The notes under the pieces are model-generated. The model was not told the origin of the DNA and did no database searches. It was given only the letters and a program-made list of their open reading frames with translations. The position numbers were made by a program, and so were the translations under genes. DNA of 64,000 bases from Thermocrispum municipale DSM 44069 (GTDB lineage: Bacteria; Actinomycetota; Actinomycetes; Mycobacteriales; Pseudonocardiaceae), in assembly GCF_000427825.1 (NCBI RefSeq), contig NZ_ATYT01000003.1:360487-424486 (forward strand), given 5' to 3'. Every line of letters begins with the position of its first letter. Position 1 is the stretch's first letter. Positions 31,321 through 46,138 of this stretch are shown here, one piece after another.

Positions 31321-31928
31321 GTGTTTACCGGACTGGTCGAGGAAGTCGGCGAGGTCGTCGGCATCGACGAGGTGCCCAATGCCGCGCGACTGACCATCTC
31401 CGGTCCGGAGGTGACCACCGACGCCGAGCACGGCGATTCGATCGCGGTCAACGGCGTGTGCCTGACGGTGGTCGACGTCGCCGGGACGTCGTTCACCGTG
31501 GACGTGGTGCACGAAACGCTCGCGCGCACCAGCCTGGCGAAAGCCCGGGTCGGGCACCGGGTGAACCTGGAACGAGCGGCCGCGGTCGGTGACCGGCTGG
31601 GCGGCCACATCGTGCAGGGTCACGTGGACGGCACCGGCACGTTCGTCGACCGGGACGAGGTGGGGGTGACCCGATTCACCTTGCCTGCGCGACTGGCGCG
31701 GTATGTGGTGGAGAAAGGCTCCATCGCCGTCGACGGGGTGTCGCTCACCGTGGCGTCGGTGACCGATCCCGGCGACGGTGAGCAGGCCGAGTTCAGCGTG
31801 GCGCTGATCCCGACCACCTTGGAGATGACCATCCTCGGCGGTCTGGTTCCCGGCGACCCGGTGAACATCGAGGTCGACGTGCTGGCGAAGTACGTCGAGA
31901 GGCTGATCGGACGAACGGGTGATGTGCA

Positions 31929-31932
<4 letters not shown>
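31321..31932 (+). CDS. ribE: Riboflavin synthase alpha subunit
   Basis: Dismutates two 6,7-dimethyl-8-ribityllumazines to riboflavin. The 203 residues are two similar lumazine-binding barrels. [12 protein letters not shown] begins the first, which carries [10 protein letters not shown]; the second has the matching [10 protein letters not shown]. The GTG start at 31321 follows GGGAAGGGAG. The end overlaps ribBA as GTGA. The name ribC is also used for this gene in mycobacteria. Confidence 0.96.
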
Positions 31933-34260
<2,328 letters not shown>

Positions 34261-34263
34261 GGC

Positions 34264-35073
34264 TCACTCGCCGAAGGCGAGGTCGACCACGACGGGAGCG
34301 TGGTCGGACGGCGGACCCGTGGTGCTGTCCTTGCGGGCGTTGCGGTCGACGTAGGCGTCGCGCACGGCTGCGGTGAACGCCTCGTTGCCGTAGACGAGGT
34401 CGATGCGCATTCCGTTGTTCTTGGGAAACGCCAGCTGGCGGTAGTCCCAGTAGGTGTACGGCCGGTCGCCCTTCAATGCGCGCGGCATCACCTCGGCCAG
34501 TCCGGACGAGCGCAAGTCAGCGAGGGCCCGGCGTTCCGGTTCGGTGACGTGTGTGGACTCGGCGAAGTCGGCGATGTCGTAGACGTCCTCGTCGGTCGGC
34601 GCCACGTTGAAGTCACCGAGCAGCGCGAACGGTTCATCGGTCAGTTCGGCCGCGACCGTGCGCTGCACGGCCGCCAGCCACTCGAGCTTGTAATCGAAAT
34701 GGGGGTGGTCGGGTGCCCGGCCGTTCGGCACGTACAGCGACCACACCCGGACGCCGCCGCAGGTGGCACCGATGGCACGGCGCTGCGGCGCCCCGAACAG
34801 CGCGCCTTCGTCGACGAAGTCCGGCTCTCCGACCAGACCGCGCGTGACATCGGCCAGGCCGACCCGCGAGAGGATGGCCACGCCGTTCCAGCGGCCCGCG
34901 CAATAGGTGGCTGCCTGGTAGCCGAGTTCGCCGACTTCGTCGTGCGGAAACGCCGCATCGGAGCACTTCAGTTCCTGCAGGCACAGCACGTCGGGTTCGG
35001 CGACGCCCAGCCAGTCGAGCAGCCGCGGGGTCCGGGCGACGACGGAGTTGACGTTCCAGGTGGCGATCCGCAC
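34264..35073 (-). CDS. xthA: Exodeoxyribonuclease III / AP endonuclease
   Basis: A 269-residue Mg-dependent nuclease of the ExoIII/APE1 family acting in base-excision repair. Catalytic landmarks: ATWNVNSV, LCLQELK with the metal-binding Glu, LYVPNGR, LLGDFNVAP, and the terminal SDHAPVVVDL. It is probably co-transcribed with the mycothiol-enzyme homologue 7 bases upstream, and converges with the PH-protein gene. Confidence 0.93.
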   Translation of the reverse strand: MRIATWNVNSVVARTPRLLDWLGVAEPDVLCLQELKCSDAAFPHDEVGELGYQAATYCAGRWNGVAILSRVGLADVTRGLVGEPDFVDEGALFGAPQRRAIGATCGGVRVWSLYVPNGRAPDHPHFDYKLEWLAAVQRTVAAELTDEPFALLGDFNVAPTDEDVYDIADFAESTHVTEPERRALADLRSSGLAEVMPRALKGDRPYTYWDYRQLAFPKNNGMRIDLVYGNEAFTAAVRDAYVDRNARKDSTTGPPSDHAPVVVDLAFGE

Positions 35074-35080
35074 GCGTGCG

Positions 35081-35857
35081 CTAGCTCCAGTTGATCCGCA
35101 CGGTCTGCGCCCAGCTGTTCAGCAACTCGGCGTCCCCGCTGGCGTTGAGGTCGCCGAACGTGATCCGGTTCCACAGCGCCAGGTACAGCTGGGTCGCCGG
35201 GCCGCGCACGGTCGCGTCCGCGTCACCCGCGTCGCTCACCCGCTCGGTGACGACCGGATCGGAGCTGATCGTCATGCGCCACGCGGCGGGCCGGTCGGTG
35301 GCCTGCACGACCATGGTCTTGGGCTCCTCGCTGCGCAGCTTGTGCCGCCTGCGCGGCAGGAACGCGGTCAGCAGCTCGTCGATGCCGTCCACCGCGACGT
35401 CCGGCTTCACCGGGGTCAGCGCGCCCGCGGCCTGCTCGGCGTCCACCCGGTGCACGGTCGTCTCGTGAGTCTGCCTGCGCACCCAGAACAGCAACGGCGA
35501 CTCAGCGGGCAGGAAGTGCCAGCATTCCAGGTCTTCCGGAGCGGCCTCGAGCGTGCGGACGAGCTCCGCATGGCCTTCGGAGAACCAGCTCAGCAACTCG
35601 TCGTCCGGCGGGCGGAACTCGGCGTCCTTGATCGGGTCGCCGCCGCGGACCGGACGGTACTTGTCGCTGGCTTCACCGACGATCAGGGTCGCCCACCGGT
35701 GCACGGTCCCGGTGTGGAACAGCAAGTCGCGGACCGTCCAGCCGGGACAGCTGGGCACGTCGGCGGACAGTCCAGCCTTCCCGGAAGCCTCGGCCATGCG
35801 CTCGCCCGCCTCACGCAGCGCGGGTAGGAGTTCGGAAGTCTGCACGGTTGGCAGCAT
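35081..35857 (-). CDS. Maleylpyruvate isomerase family, mycothiol-dependent enzyme fold
   Basis: A 258-residue protein. Residues 8-160 form a DinB-like four-helix bundle with the usual metal ligands: the His in TVHRW and the H-x-x-x-H pair in HETTVHRVDAE. A C-terminal domain (about 165-258) of the MDMPI C type follows. Members use mycothiol, the actinobacterial thiol, for isomerisation or conjugation, but few have known substrates. The CPGWTVRDLLFH motif is characteristic. The gene is divergent from uvrC by 84 bases and leads into xthA. A detoxification role beside DNA repair genes is suggestive only. Confidence 0.85.
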   Translation of the reverse strand: MLPTVQTSELLPALREAGERMAEASGKAGLSADVPSCPGWTVRDLLFHTGTVHRWATLIVGEASDKYRPVRGGDPIKDAEFRPPDDELLSWFSEGHAELVRTLEAAPEDLECWHFLPAESPLLFWVRRQTHETTVHRVDAEQAAGALTPVKPDVAVDGIDELLTAFLPRRRHKLRSEEPKTMVVQATDRPAAWRMTISSDPVVTERVSDAGDADATVRGPATQLYLALWNRITFGDLNASGDAELLNSWAQTVRINWS

Positions 35858-35929
35858 GCCACGGATGATCAGTCACGGGCAGTCCCGCCGCCGGTGGGCG
35901 GTAGCTCGATCGATGTCGGACACCGGTCG

Positions 35930-35935
35930 TAGGCT
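35930..35935 (+). promoter_or_regulatory. Candidate leaderless -10 (TAGGCT) for uvrC
   Basis: TAGGCT is followed by 6 bases and the GTG at 35942. The same hexamer precedes the Xaa-Pro peptidase and metK. Confidence 0.45.
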
Positions 35936-35941
35936 GGGGGC

Positions 35942-37888
35942 GTGCCCCGAGTCGACTACCGCCCGTCCCCGGGCACGATCCCCGACGCACCTGGCGTGTA
36001 CAAGTTCCGGGACGCAGGCAACCGGGTCATCTACGTCGGCAAGGCCAAGAGCCTGCGCAGTAGGTTGAGTTCCTACTTCGCCGACCCGGCCCAGCTGCAC
36101 CCGCGCACCCGGCAGATGGTGACCAGCGCGGCAGGCGTCGAGTGGACCGTGGTCTCCACCGAGGTCGAGGCGCTGCAGCTGGAATACAACTGGATCAAGG
36201 AGTTCGACCCGCGGTTCAACGTCCGTTACCGCGACGACAAGTCGTATCCGGTGCTGGCGGTGACGTTGAACGAGGAGTACCCGCGGCCGCACGTCTATCG
36301 CGGCCCGCGGCGCAAAGGGGTGCGCTACTTCGGGCCGTACGCCCATGCCTGGGCGATCCGCGAGACGTTGGACCTGCTGCTGCGGGTGTTCCCGGCGCGT
36401 ACGTGCTCCAACGGGGTGTTCAAGCGGCACCAGCAGATCGGCAGGCCGTGCCTGCTCGGCTACATCGACAAGTGCTCCGCCCCCTGCGTCGGCAGGGTTT
36501 CCGCCGAGGAGCACCGGCAGATCGTGGACGACCTGTGCGAGTTCCTCGCCGGCCGCACGGACGCGATGCAGAAGCGGCTGGAGCGGGAGATGAACGAGGC
36601 CGCCGAGCAGCTGGAGTTCGAGCGGGCCGCCCGGTTGCGCGACGACCTGGGCGCGCTGCGGCGGGCGAACGAGAAGCAGGCGGTGGTGTTCGGCGACGGC
36701 ACGGACGCCGACGTGGTGGCCTTCGCCTATGACGACCTGGAGGCCGCGGTGCAGGTCTTCCACGTGCGCGGCGGACGGGTGCGCGGTCAGCGTGGCTGGG
36801 TGGTCGACATCGACGAGATCCCCGGCGACTCCGAACAGGTGCAAGCACGGTTGACCGGCCAGTTCCTCGCGCAGTTCTACGGCGAGGAGGTCGACGTCGC
36901 CGAGCGCACGGCGGGCGAGGGCTCACCGGTGCCGAAGCAGGTTCTGGTGCCCGCGCTGCCGGAGGACGTGGACGCGATCACGGAGTGGCTGTCGTCGCTG
37001 CGTGGGTCCAAGGTGCACATCCGCGTGCCGCAGCGCGGTGACAAGCGGGCGCTGGCCGAGACGGTGGAGCGCAACGCCAAGGAAGCGCTGACCCAGCACA
37101 AGATGCGTCGCGCCGGTGACCTGACGGCGCGCTCGGCCGCGTTGAACGAGCTGCAGGAGGCGTTGGGGCTGGACACCGCGCCGCTGCGGATCGAGTGCGT
37201 GGACGTCAGCCACATCCAGGGTGCGGACGTGGTGGCTTCGCTGGTGGTGTTCGAGGACGCGCTGCCGCGCAAGTCCGAGTACCGCCGCTTCGCCATTCGC
37301 GATGCGGCGGACAAGGGCGACGTCGCCGCGATCGCCGAAGTGGTGCGGCGCCGCTTCGCCCGCTACAAGTCCGAGACGCAGCAGGCCGAGGGTGAGCGCC
37401 CGGGCATCGACCCGGAGACCGGGCGTCCGAAGAAGTTCGCCTACCCGCCGAACCTGCTGGTCGTCGACGGCGCGGGTCCGCAGGCGACGGCCGCCGCGGA
37501 GGTGCTCTCCGACATGGGCATCACCGATGTGGCGGTGATCGGCCTGGCCAAGCGGCTGGAAGAGGTGTGGCAGCCCGCCGAGCCGTACCCGGTGATCCTG
37601 CCGCGCTCGTCCGAGTCGCTGTACCTGCTGCAGCGTGTGCGGGACGAGGCGCATCGCTTCGCCATCACCTACCACCGGGACAAGCGGGCCCGGCGCGTGC
37701 GAGCATCGGAACTGGACAAGGTGCCTGGGCTGGGGCAGGCACGCAAACAAGCCTTGATCAAGCATTTCGGGTCGGTCAAGCGACTCAAAGAGGCTTCCGT
37801 GGAGGACATCGCCCAGGTGAAGGGCTTCGGCAAGACGACGGCGGCGAAGATCTACGCCGCACTGCACGAGGAACAGGGGACGACATGA
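35942..37888 (+). CDS. uvrC: UvrABC system protein C (excinuclease)
   Basis: Makes both incisions in nucleotide excision repair. Domains in order over 648 residues: GIY-YIG nuclease ([20 protein letters not shown], residues 15-95); a cysteine cluster ([22 protein letters not shown] at about 160-180); a UVR/UvrB-binding motif ([15 protein letters not shown], about 225); the RNase H-like 5' nuclease domain ([16 protein letters not shown], about 420); and tandem helix-hairpin-helix motifs ([25 protein letters not shown]) at the end. It overlaps rapZ by 4 bases and starts the conserved uvrC-rapZ-yvcK-whiA order. Confidence 0.97.
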   Translation: MPRVDYRPSPGTIPDAPGVYKFRDAGNRVIYVGKAKSLRSRLSSYFADPAQLHPRTRQMVTSAAGVEWTVVSTEVEALQLEYNWIKEFDPRFNVRYRDDKSYPVLAVTLNEEYPRPHVYRGPRRKGVRYFGPYAHAWAIRETLDLLLRVFPARTCSNGVFKRHQQIGRPCLLGYIDKCSAPCVGRVSAEEHRQIVDDLCEFLAGRTDAMQKRLEREMNEAAEQLEFERAARLRDDLGALRRANEKQAVVFGDGTDADVVAFAYDDLEAAVQVFHVRGGRVRGQRGWVVDIDEIPGDSEQVQARLTGQFLAQFYGEEVDVAERTAGEGSPVPKQVLVPALPEDVDAITEWLSSLRGSKVHIRVPQRGDKRALAETVERNAKEALTQHKMRRAGDLTARSAALNELQEALGLDTAPLRIECVDVSHIQGADVVASLVVFEDALPRKSEYRRFAIRDAADKGDVAAIAEVVRRRFARYKSETQQAEGERPGIDPETGRPKKFAYPPNLLVVDGAGPQATAAAEVLSDMGITDVAVIGLAKRLEEVWQPAEPYPVILPRSSESLYLLQRVRDEAHRFAITYHRDKRARRVRASELDKVPGLGQARKQALIKHFGSVKRLKEASVEDIAQVKGFGKTTAAKIYAALHEEQGTT

Positions 37889-38793
37889 GCCAGCCGCACG
37901 ATCCGCAGCAGCCTCCACGCGGCACATCGGGCATGCAGGTAGCGGTGGTGACCGGGTTGTCCGGCGCCGGGCGGAGTACGGCCGCCAAGTGCCTGGAGGA
38001 CCTCGGCTGGTTCGTGGTGGACAACCTGCCGCCCGAGCTGATCGCCACGATGGTCGAACTGGGCGCGCAGGCCCGCGGCGCGGTCACCAAGATCGCCGTG
38101 GTGATGGACGTGCGCTCCCGCGCGTTCACCGACGACCTGGCGTCGGTGATCAAGGAGCTGGACGCGCAGGGCTACAAGCCGCGCGTGGTGTTTTTGGAGG
38201 CGACCGACGAAGTGCTCATCCGCCGGTTCGACCAGGTCCGGCGCGGCCACCCGCTGCAGGGCGACGGCAGGCTGGTGGACGGGATCGCCGCCGAGCGCGC
38301 GCTGCTGGCGCCGTTGCGTAACGAGGCCGACCTGGTGATCGAAACCTCCACGCTGTCGGTGCACGACCTGCGTGCCAAGATCGAGGAGGCCTTCGGCAGC
38401 GAGGCGTCGCTGCGCACCCGCATCACGGTGCTGTCCTTCGGATACAAGTACGGCCTGCCGATGGACGCCGACCTGGTGATGGACGTGCGGTTCCTGCCCA
38501 ACCCGTTCTGGATCCCGGAGCTGCGCGACTTCACCGGCAAGGACACCGAGGTGCGCAACTACGTGCTCTCGCAGGAGGGCGCGGAGGATTTCCTGGACCG
38601 CTACCAGGAGCTGTTGCGGCTGATCGGTGCGGGCTACCGCCGCGAGGGCAAGCGCTATCTGACCTTGGCCGTGGGGTGCACCGGTGGTAAGCACCGCAGT
38701 GTGGCGATGGCGGAGGAACTGGCCCGCAGGCTGTCGGCCGAGGACGACACGGCGGTGGTGAAGGTGGTGCATCGAGACCTTGGGCGGGAATGA
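37885..38793 (+). CDS. rapZ: RapZ/YvcJ-type nucleotide-binding protein
   Basis: A 302-residue P-loop protein. RapZ in E. coli is an RNA-binding adaptor for GlmZ decay; YvcJ in Bacillus hydrolyses nucleotides. The Walker A reads GLSGAGRST (residues 24-32), with Arg30 instead of the invariant Lys. I recall the same Arg in the mycobacterial protein, so this is probably lineage-wide. DNLPPEL and the C-terminal UDP-binding-like [17 protein letters not shown] are conserved. The ATG at 37885 overlaps uvrC as ATGA. Its actinobacterial function is unsettled. Confidence 0.94.
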   Translation: MSQPHDPQQPPRGTSGMQVAVVTGLSGAGRSTAAKCLEDLGWFVVDNLPPELIATMVELGAQARGAVTKIAVVMDVRSRAFTDDLASVIKELDAQGYKPRVVFLEATDEVLIRRFDQVRRGHPLQGDGRLVDGIAAERALLAPLRNEADLVIETSTLSVHDLRAKIEEAFGSEASLRTRITVLSFGYKYGLPMDADLVMDVRFLPNPFWIPELRDFTGKDTEVRNYVLSQEGAEDFLDRYQELLRLIGAGYRREGKRYLTLAVGCTGGKHRSVAMAEELARRLSAEDDTAVVKVVHRDLGRE

Positions 38794-39763
38794 CCGTGGC
38801 GCGCTCCGCGCGGTGGCGTTGGGCGGCGGCCACGGTCTGCACGTGACGCTGCGAGCGTTGCGCTTATTGACGCCCGAGGTCACGGCGGTGGTGACGGTCG
38901 CGGACGACGGCGGCTCGTCCGGCAGGCTGCGCAACGAGCTCGGCGTGCTGCCGCCGGGGGATCTGCGGCAGGCGCTGTCGGCGCTGGCCACGGCGGACGT
39001 CGGGGCGGACGGGGACAACCTGTGGTCCCGGGTGTTCCAGCGCCGCTTCGGCGGGACCGGGGCATTGGCCGGGCATGCGGTCGGCAATCTGCTGCTCGCC
39101 GGATTGTTCGAGGAGGTCGGCGACCCGGTGGTGGCCCTGGACGAGGCGTGCAAGCTGCTCGGGCTGAGCGGGCGGGTGCTGCCGATGTCGCCGGAGCCGC
39201 TCTACATCGAGGCGGACGTGACCGGGATCGACGAGTCGGGCGATCCGGACGTGGTGAGCGTGATCCGCGGCCAGGTGGCGGTGGCTGCCACACCCGGCCG
39301 CGTGCGGCAGATCAGGCTGCACAACGCCGACGGCAAACCGCCGCGCGCGTGCGAGGCCGCGGTGCAGGCGGTGTTGGACGCCGACCTGGTGTTGCTCGGT
39401 CCCGGATCGTGGTTCACCAGCGTGCTGGTCCACTTGCTGGTCCCGGATCTGCACGAGGCGCTGATCCGGACGAATGCGCGTAAGGTAATCGTGCTGAACC
39501 TGGTTCCGCAGCCGGGGGAGACGGCGGGGTTCTCGCCGGAGCAGCATCTGGATGTGCTCTGCCAGCACGCGCCACAACTGACGGTCGACGCGGTGATCGC
39601 CGACCGGAAGTCGGTGCCTGCTCCGTCTCGGTTGCGGGCGGCGGCCAAGGGCCTCGGTGCCCGCGCGGTGCTGGCCGACGTAGCCGACGGCAACGGTCGC
39701 AGGCATGCTCCGGATGCGCTGGCGGCGACCGTGGGCGAGGCTCTGGGGATGGAAAGGGAGTAG
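38780..39763 (+). CDS. yvcK: YvcK/CofD-like protein
   Basis: A 327-residue member of the CofD/YvcK family that binds UDP-sugars and influences gluconeogenic growth and peptidoglycan synthesis in Firmicutes and mycobacteria. Motifs: [51 protein letters not shown], and [15 protein letters not shown]. The TTG at 38780 overlaps rapZ by 14 bases; an in-frame GTG at 38813 would start directly at VALGGGHG and is the alternative. Confidence 0.95.
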   Translation: MGGNDRGALRAVALGGGHGLHVTLRALRLLTPEVTAVVTVADDGGSSGRLRNELGVLPPGDLRQALSALATADVGADGDNLWSRVFQRRFGGTGALAGHAVGNLLLAGLFEEVGDPVVALDEACKLLGLSGRVLPMSPEPLYIEADVTGIDESGDPDVVSVIRGQVAVAATPGRVRQIRLHNADGKPPRACEAAVQAVLDADLVLLGPGSWFTSVLVHLLVPDLHEALIRTNARKVIVLNLVPQPGETAGFSPEQHLDVLCQHAPQLTVDAVIADRKSVPAPSRLRAAAKGLGARAVLADVADGNGRRHAPDALAATVGEALGMERE

Positions 39764-39824
39764 GTCTGATGGGCAACGACGCGGCGCGGTGCGCCCGGGA
39801 CGCGGGGCGGGGGTGCGATCAGCG

Positions 39825-40811
39825 GTGGCGATGACCGCAGCGGTGAAGGACGAGCTGAGCAGGTTGGAGATCACCAAGATCGGGCCGCGCAGGTCCGAGG
39901 TGGCCTCCATGTTGCGGTTCGCGGGTGGACTGCACATCGTCGGTGGCCGGGTGATCATCGAGGCGGAGCTGGACACCGGGTCGGTGGCGCGGCGGCTCCG
40001 CAAGGAGATCCACGAGTTGTACGGGCACCAGTCCGACGTGCACGTGATCACTTCCAGCGGCCTGCGCCGGGGCACCAAGTACGTGGTGCGCGTGGTCAAG
40101 GACGGCGAGAGCCTGGCGAGGCAGACGGGGCTCATCGATCAGCGTGGCCGTCCCGTGCGGGGGTTGCCCGCCGCGGTCGTGTCCGGGGGTATCGCGGACG
40201 CCGAAGCGGCCTGGCGAGGCGCGTTCCTGGCCCACGGGTCGCTCACCGAGCCCGGCCGGTCGTCCTCGCTGGAGATCACCTGCCCCGGTCCCGAAGCCGC
40301 GCTCGCGCTGGTCGGTGCCGCGCGCCGGCTGGGTATTCAGGCGAAGTCGCGTGAGGTTCGAGGGGCGGACCGGGTCGTGGTCCGCGACGGTGACGCCATC
40401 GGTGCGTTGCTGACCAGGCTGGGCGCGCACAGCAGCGTGCTGCAGTGGGAAGAGCACCGGATGCGTCGCGAGGTGCGCGCCACGGCGAATCGGCTGGCGA
40501 ACTTCGACGACGCCAACCTGCGCCGGTCCGCGCGAGCCGCGGTCGCGGCGGCGGCTCGCGTGCAGCGGGCCATCGAGATCCTGGGTGATTCCGCGCCCGA
40601 TCACTTGCTGGCCGCGGGCAAGCTGCGGCTGAACAACCGCCAGGCGTCGCTCGAGGAGCTCGGGCAGCTGGCCGACCCACCGATGACCAAGGACGCCGTG
40701 GCGGGCCGCATCCGCAGACTGCTGGCGATGGCCGACAAACGCGCAGCGGAGCTCGGCATCCCGGACACCGAGTCGGCGGTGACCGAGGAAATGCTCGAGG
40801 AGCACACGTAA
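39825..40811 (+). CDS. whiA: Sporulation/division regulator WhiA
   Basis: A 328-residue DNA-binding protein that, with WhiB, switches on division and chromosome segregation genes in Streptomyces hyphae; it is also needed for division in other Gram-positives. A degenerate LAGLIDADG homing-endonuclease fold (residues about 1-215; [19 protein letters not shown]) is joined to a C-terminal helix-turn-helix ([27 protein letters not shown]). GTG 39825 gives the family N-terminus [14 protein letters not shown] 39831 is two codons later. It ends only 3 bases from the convergent LysE stop. Confidence 0.97.
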   Translation: MAMTAAVKDELSRLEITKIGPRRSEVASMLRFAGGLHIVGGRVIIEAELDTGSVARRLRKEIHELYGHQSDVHVITSSGLRRGTKYVVRVVKDGESLARQTGLIDQRGRPVRGLPAAVVSGGIADAEAAWRGAFLAHGSLTEPGRSSSLEITCPGPEAALALVGAARRLGIQAKSREVRGADRVVVRDGDAIGALLTRLGAHSSVLQWEEHRMRREVRATANRLANFDDANLRRSARAAVAAAARVQRAIEILGDSAPDHLLAAGKLRLNNRQASLEELGQLADPPMTKDAVAGRIRRLLAMADKRAAELGIPDTESAVTEEMLEEHT

Positions 40812-40814
40812 GGG

Positions 40815-41456
40815 TCAGTGGCGCGCGGTCACCAGCAGGCTGGTGCCCAGGCCGATCATCACCGCGCCACCCGAGCCACTGACCGCGGCCAGTCGCCGCG
40901 GCGAGCGGGCCAACCACTGTCGGGCCGTGCCCGCCGCGAGCGCCCACGTGCTGTCCAGCACCAGGGCGATGGCGGGCACGGCGAGGCCGAGCACCAGGAT
41001 CTGCTGCGCGACGTCGCCCGCGGTGTGGTCGACGAACTGCGGCATGACCGCGGCGAAGAAGACGATGGACTTCGGGTTGCAGAAGCCGAAGACGACTCCG
41101 TCGCGGAGTGCGCCGAGGGCTCGGCGCCGTGTCATCGCCGGGCGTTCGATCGCGGCTGCGGCCAAGGCGCGCCGGTGCCGGATCGCTTGCACGCCGAGGT
41201 GGACCAGGTAGGCGGCGCCGGCAATCTTGATCACCGTGAAGGCGACCACCGAGCGTTCGACCAGCGCACCGAGCCCGAACGCCACACCGACCACTTGCAG
41301 ATAGACACCGGCGGAATTGCCTACGACGGTCAGCAGGGCCTGTCGACGGCCGGCCGTCAGCGCGCGGCTGACCACGAACATCACGCTCGGTCCTGGCGTG
41401 GCGACCATGACGAACGCCAGCGCAGAGAACGCCGCTGCCTGCTCGAAGCTCACCAT
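40815..41456 (-). CDS. LysE/RhtB family amino-acid exporter
   Basis: A 213-residue inner-membrane protein with about six helices. Family landmarks: the N-terminal ALAFVMVATPGPSVMFVVSRAL with its conserved PGP, KIAGAAYLVHLGVQAIRH, and FGFCNPKSIVFFAAVMPQFV with the conserved NPK. It probably exports an amino acid or derivative; specificity is unknown. The ATG at 41456 lies 6 bases after a minus-strand TACCCT; the longer frame to 41657 would run into the divergent gene. No LysG-type regulator adjoins it. Confidence 0.9.
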   Translation of the reverse strand: MVSFEQAAAFSALAFVMVATPGPSVMFVVSRALTAGRRQALLTVVGNSAGVYLQVVGVAFGLGALVERSVVAFTVIKIAGAAYLVHLGVQAIRHRRALAAAAIERPAMTRRRALGALRDGVVFGFCNPKSIVFFAAVMPQFVDHTAGDVAQQILVLGLAVPAIALVLDSTWALAAGTARQWLARSPRRLAAVSGSGGAVMIGLGTSLLVTARH

Positions 41457-41462
41457 CGTCGC

Positions 41463-41468
41463 AGGGTA
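41463..41468 (-). promoter_or_regulatory. Candidate leaderless -10 (TACCCT) for the LysE-type exporter
   Basis: On the minus strand TACCCT is followed by 6 bases and the ATG at 41456. Confidence 0.4.
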
Positions 41469-41531
41469 GAGCTCCTGCCGCGGCTCGCCCAGCGATTTGT
41501 TCGCGGCCGCCGAGTTGTCGGTCTCGCCTGG

Positions 41532-41537
41532 TAGGAA
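41532..41537 (+). promoter_or_regulatory. Possible -10 (TAGGAA) for the winged-helix gene
   Basis: TAGGAA is followed by 6 bases and the ATG at 41544. The sixth base departs from TANNNT, so this is weaker than the others. Confidence 0.28.
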
Positions 41538-41543
41538 CGGCAC

Positions 41544-43777
<2,234 letters not shown>

Positions 43778-43790
43778 CGGGCGTGCGACT

Positions 43791-44996
43791 GTGCTGAAGA
43801 CGCTGGACGACCTGCTGAAAGAGGGCGTGTCCGGCCGCACGGTGCTGGTCCGCGCCGACCTGAACGTGCCGCTGGACGGGGACCGGATCACCGACGACGG
43901 CCGGGTGCGGGCCGCAGTGCCGGGTATCGCCAAGCTGGCCGAGGCGGGTGCACGTGTGGTGGTCACCGCGCACCTCGGCCGTCCGAAGGGCAAGCCGGAC
44001 CCGGCGTTCTCGCTGGCTCCGGTGGCCGAACGGCTCGGCGAACTGCTGGAGCAGAGCGTGGTGCTGGCCGCTGACGTGGTGTCGGAGGGCGCCAAGTCCA
44101 CCGTCGCCGGGTTGTCCGACGGCCAGGTGGCGCTGCTCGAGAACGTGCGGTTCGACCCGCGGGAGACCAGCAAGGACGACCAGGAGCGCGGCGAGTTCGC
44201 GCGTGAGCTCGCCGCCCTGGTCGGGCCGGGCGCGGCGTTCGTCTCCGACGGCTTCGGTGTGGTGCACCGCAAGCAGGCTTCGGTCTACGACGTGGCGCGC
44301 GAATTGCCGGCGTACGCCGGTGGCCTGGTGCTGTCCGAGGTCGAGGTGCTGCGCAAGCTCACCGCGGACGACGTGGATCGGCCGTACGCCGTGGTGCTCG
44401 GCGGCTCGAAGGTCTCCGACAAGCTCGCGGTGATCGAGGCGCTGCTGCCCAAGGTGGACAAGCTGTTGGTCGGCGGGGGCATGTGCTTCACGTTCCTGGC
44501 CGCCCAGGGGTATTCGGTCGGTGGCTCGCTGCTGGAAGAGGACATGGTCGACACCTGCAAGGGGCTGTTGGCCGAAGCAGGCGAGAAGCTGGTCCTCCCG
44601 CAGGACGTCGTGGTCGCGGACAAGTTCGCCGCGGACGCGCAGACCCGGACGGTGGCGGCCGACGCGATCCCCGACGAATGGCTGGGGCTGGACATCGGCC
44701 CCCGCACGGTGGAGGCGTTCGCCGAGGTCCTGGGTGAGGCGCGCACGGTGTTCTGGAACGGCCCGATGGGCGTGTTCGAGATGGCGCCGTTCGCCGCGGG
44801 CACCCGGGGCGTGGCCGAGGCGATCGGCAAGTCCGAGGCCTTCTCCGTGGTCGGCGGTGGGGACTCCGCCGCGGCGGTGCGCCAGCTCGGCCTCGCCGAG
44901 GACTCGTTCTCGCACATCTCCACCGGCGGCGGCGCGTCGCTGGAGTTCCTCGAGGGCAAGACGCTGCCCGGTATCGACGTTCTGGAGCGTTCGTGA
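43791..44996 (+). CDS. pgk: Phosphoglycerate kinase
   Basis: Transfers phosphate from 1,3-BPG to ADP. The 401 residues include [34 protein letters not shown], the hinge and nucleotide region [10 protein letters not shown], and the C-terminal [13 protein letters not shown]. The start is GTG 43791. The stop overlaps the tpiA GTG by 4 bases. Confidence 0.98.
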   Translation: MLKTLDDLLKEGVSGRTVLVRADLNVPLDGDRITDDGRVRAAVPGIAKLAEAGARVVVTAHLGRPKGKPDPAFSLAPVAERLGELLEQSVVLAADVVSEGAKSTVAGLSDGQVALLENVRFDPRETSKDDQERGEFARELAALVGPGAAFVSDGFGVVHRKQASVYDVARELPAYAGGLVLSEVEVLRKLTADDVDRPYAVVLGGSKVSDKLAVIEALLPKVDKLLVGGGMCFTFLAAQGYSVGGSLLEEDMVDTCKGLLAEAGEKLVLPQDVVVADKFAADAQTRTVAADAIPDEWLGLDIGPRTVEAFAEVLGEARTVFWNGPMGVFEMAPFAAGTRGVAEAIGKSEAFSVVGGGDSAAAVRQLGLAEDSFSHISTGGGASLEFLEGKTLPGIDVLERS

Positions 44997-45778
44997 GCCG
45001 CAAACCGCTGATCGCCGGCAACTGGAAGATGAACCTCAACCACCTTGAGGCCATCGCCCTGGTGCAGAAGATCGCCTTCACGTTGCCGGAGAAGTACTAC
45101 GCCAAGGTGGACGTGGCCGTGCTGCCGCCGTTCACCGACATCCGCAGCGTGCAGACCCTGATCGACGGGGACAAGCTGCTGCTCACCCACGGTGCGCAGG
45201 ACCTGTCCCCGTACGACAAGGGCGCCTACACCGGTGACGTGTCCGGGCCGATGCTGGCCAAGCTCGGCTGCCGCTACGTCACTGTCGGCCACTCGGAGCG
45301 CCGCGAGTACCACGCGGAGTCCGACGAGCTGGTCAACAAGAAGGTGCGGGCGGCGCTCAAGCACGAGATCAGCCCGATCCTGTGCGTGGGGGAGAAGCTC
45401 GAGGTGCGCGAGGAAGGCCGCCACATCGAGCACACCACCGCGCAGGTGATCGCCGGGTTGAAGGGGCTCAAGGCGGAGCAGGTGGCCGATGTGGTGATCG
45501 CCTACGAGCCGGTGTGGGCGATCGGCACCGGGCGGGTCGCCACCCCGTCGGATGCGCAAGAGGTGTGCGGAGCGATCCGCTCGACCGTCGCGGAGAAGTA
45601 CGGGCAGGAACTGGCCGACGGTCTGCGGGTGCTCTACGGCGGCTCGGTCAAGGCGAACAACATCGCCGATCTGATCAAGCAGCCGGACATCGACGGCGCG
45701 TTGGTCGGTGGGGCGAGCTTGGACGCCGACGAGTTCACCAAGCTGTGCGCGCTCGCGGCCGGAGGCCCGCTGCCATAG
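44993..45778 (+). CDS. tpiA: Triosephosphate isomerase
   Basis: Interconverts GAP and DHAP. The 261-residue TIM barrel has the active-site Lys in GNWKMNLN, the His in VGHSERREY, the catalytic Glu in [11 protein letters not shown] (loop 6 follows) and the phosphate-binding YGGSVKANN. The start GTG 44993 overlaps pgk. It is followed after 71 bases by secG. Confidence 0.98.
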   Translation: MSRKPLIAGNWKMNLNHLEAIALVQKIAFTLPEKYYAKVDVAVLPPFTDIRSVQTLIDGDKLLLTHGAQDLSPYDKGAYTGDVSGPMLAKLGCRYVTVGHSERREYHAESDELVNKKVRAALKHEISPILCVGEKLEVREEGRHIEHTTAQVIAGLKGLKAEQVADVVIAYEPVWAIGTGRVATPSDAQEVCGAIRSTVAEKYGQELADGLRVLYGGSVKANNIADLIKQPDIDGALVGGASLDADEFTKLCALAAGGPLP

Positions 45779-45795
45779 CGATCAGCGGGTCCCGG

Positions 45796-45801
45796 TAGCC
45801 T
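45796..45801 (+). promoter_or_regulatory. Candidate -10 (TAGCCT) for secG-rbpA within a small inverted repeat
   Basis: TAGCCT lies 48 bases before the secG ATG. It is embedded in the right part of an inverted repeat, CGATCAG (from 45779) with CTGATCG (ending about 45806), which might instead act as a weak tpiA terminator. Confidence 0.3.
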
Positions 45802-45849
45802 GATCGGGCACGTGACCGCAGAGCCGAAATCCGCAACGACGAGGACACC

Positions 45850-46080
45850 ATGAAGCTTTTCCTGCAAATACTGCTGGTGGTCTCCAGCATCATGCTGATC
45901 ATCGCCGTGTTGCTGCACAAAGGCCGCGGTGGTGGTTTGTCCTCGCTGTTCGGCGGTGGCACCCAGTCGAGCCTTGCTGGGTCCAGCGTGGCGGAGAAGA
46001 ACCTGGACCGCATCACGCTGTTCATCGGCGCGATCTGGATGATCAGCGTGGTCGGTCTCGGTCTGCTGCTCAAGGTGTGA
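45850..46080 (+). CDS. secG: Protein translocase subunit SecG
   Basis: A 76-residue auxiliary subunit of SecYEG. It has two membrane helices (residues 1-20 and 53-74) linked by the Gly-rich cytoplasmic loop LLHKGRGGGLSSLFGGG, the hallmark of SecG. The start is ATG 45850 after an ACGAGGAC stretch. Its place after tpiA and before rbpA is the conserved actinobacterial order. Confidence 0.96.
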   Translation: MKLFLQILLVVSSIMLIIAVLLHKGRGGGLSSLFGGGTQSSLAGSSVAEKNLDRITLFIGAIWMISVVGLGLLLKV

Positions 46081-46125
46081 CCTGCCGGCGTCATCCGCTC
46101 GGCAGCGAGTCAGCGCGAGAGTAGG

Positions 46126-46137
46126 GGTGTGAACACC
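46126..46137 (+). promoter_or_regulatory. Inverted repeat just upstream of rbpA
   Basis: GGTGT-GA-ACACC ends 1 base before the rbpA ATG at 46139. It could be an operator at the transcription start or a tiny mRNA hairpin. A TAGGGG hexamer at 46122-46127 overlaps it. No sigma-R type GGAAT box was seen, although rbpA belongs to the sigma-R regulon in Streptomyces. Confidence 0.32.
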
Positions 46138-46138
46138 T

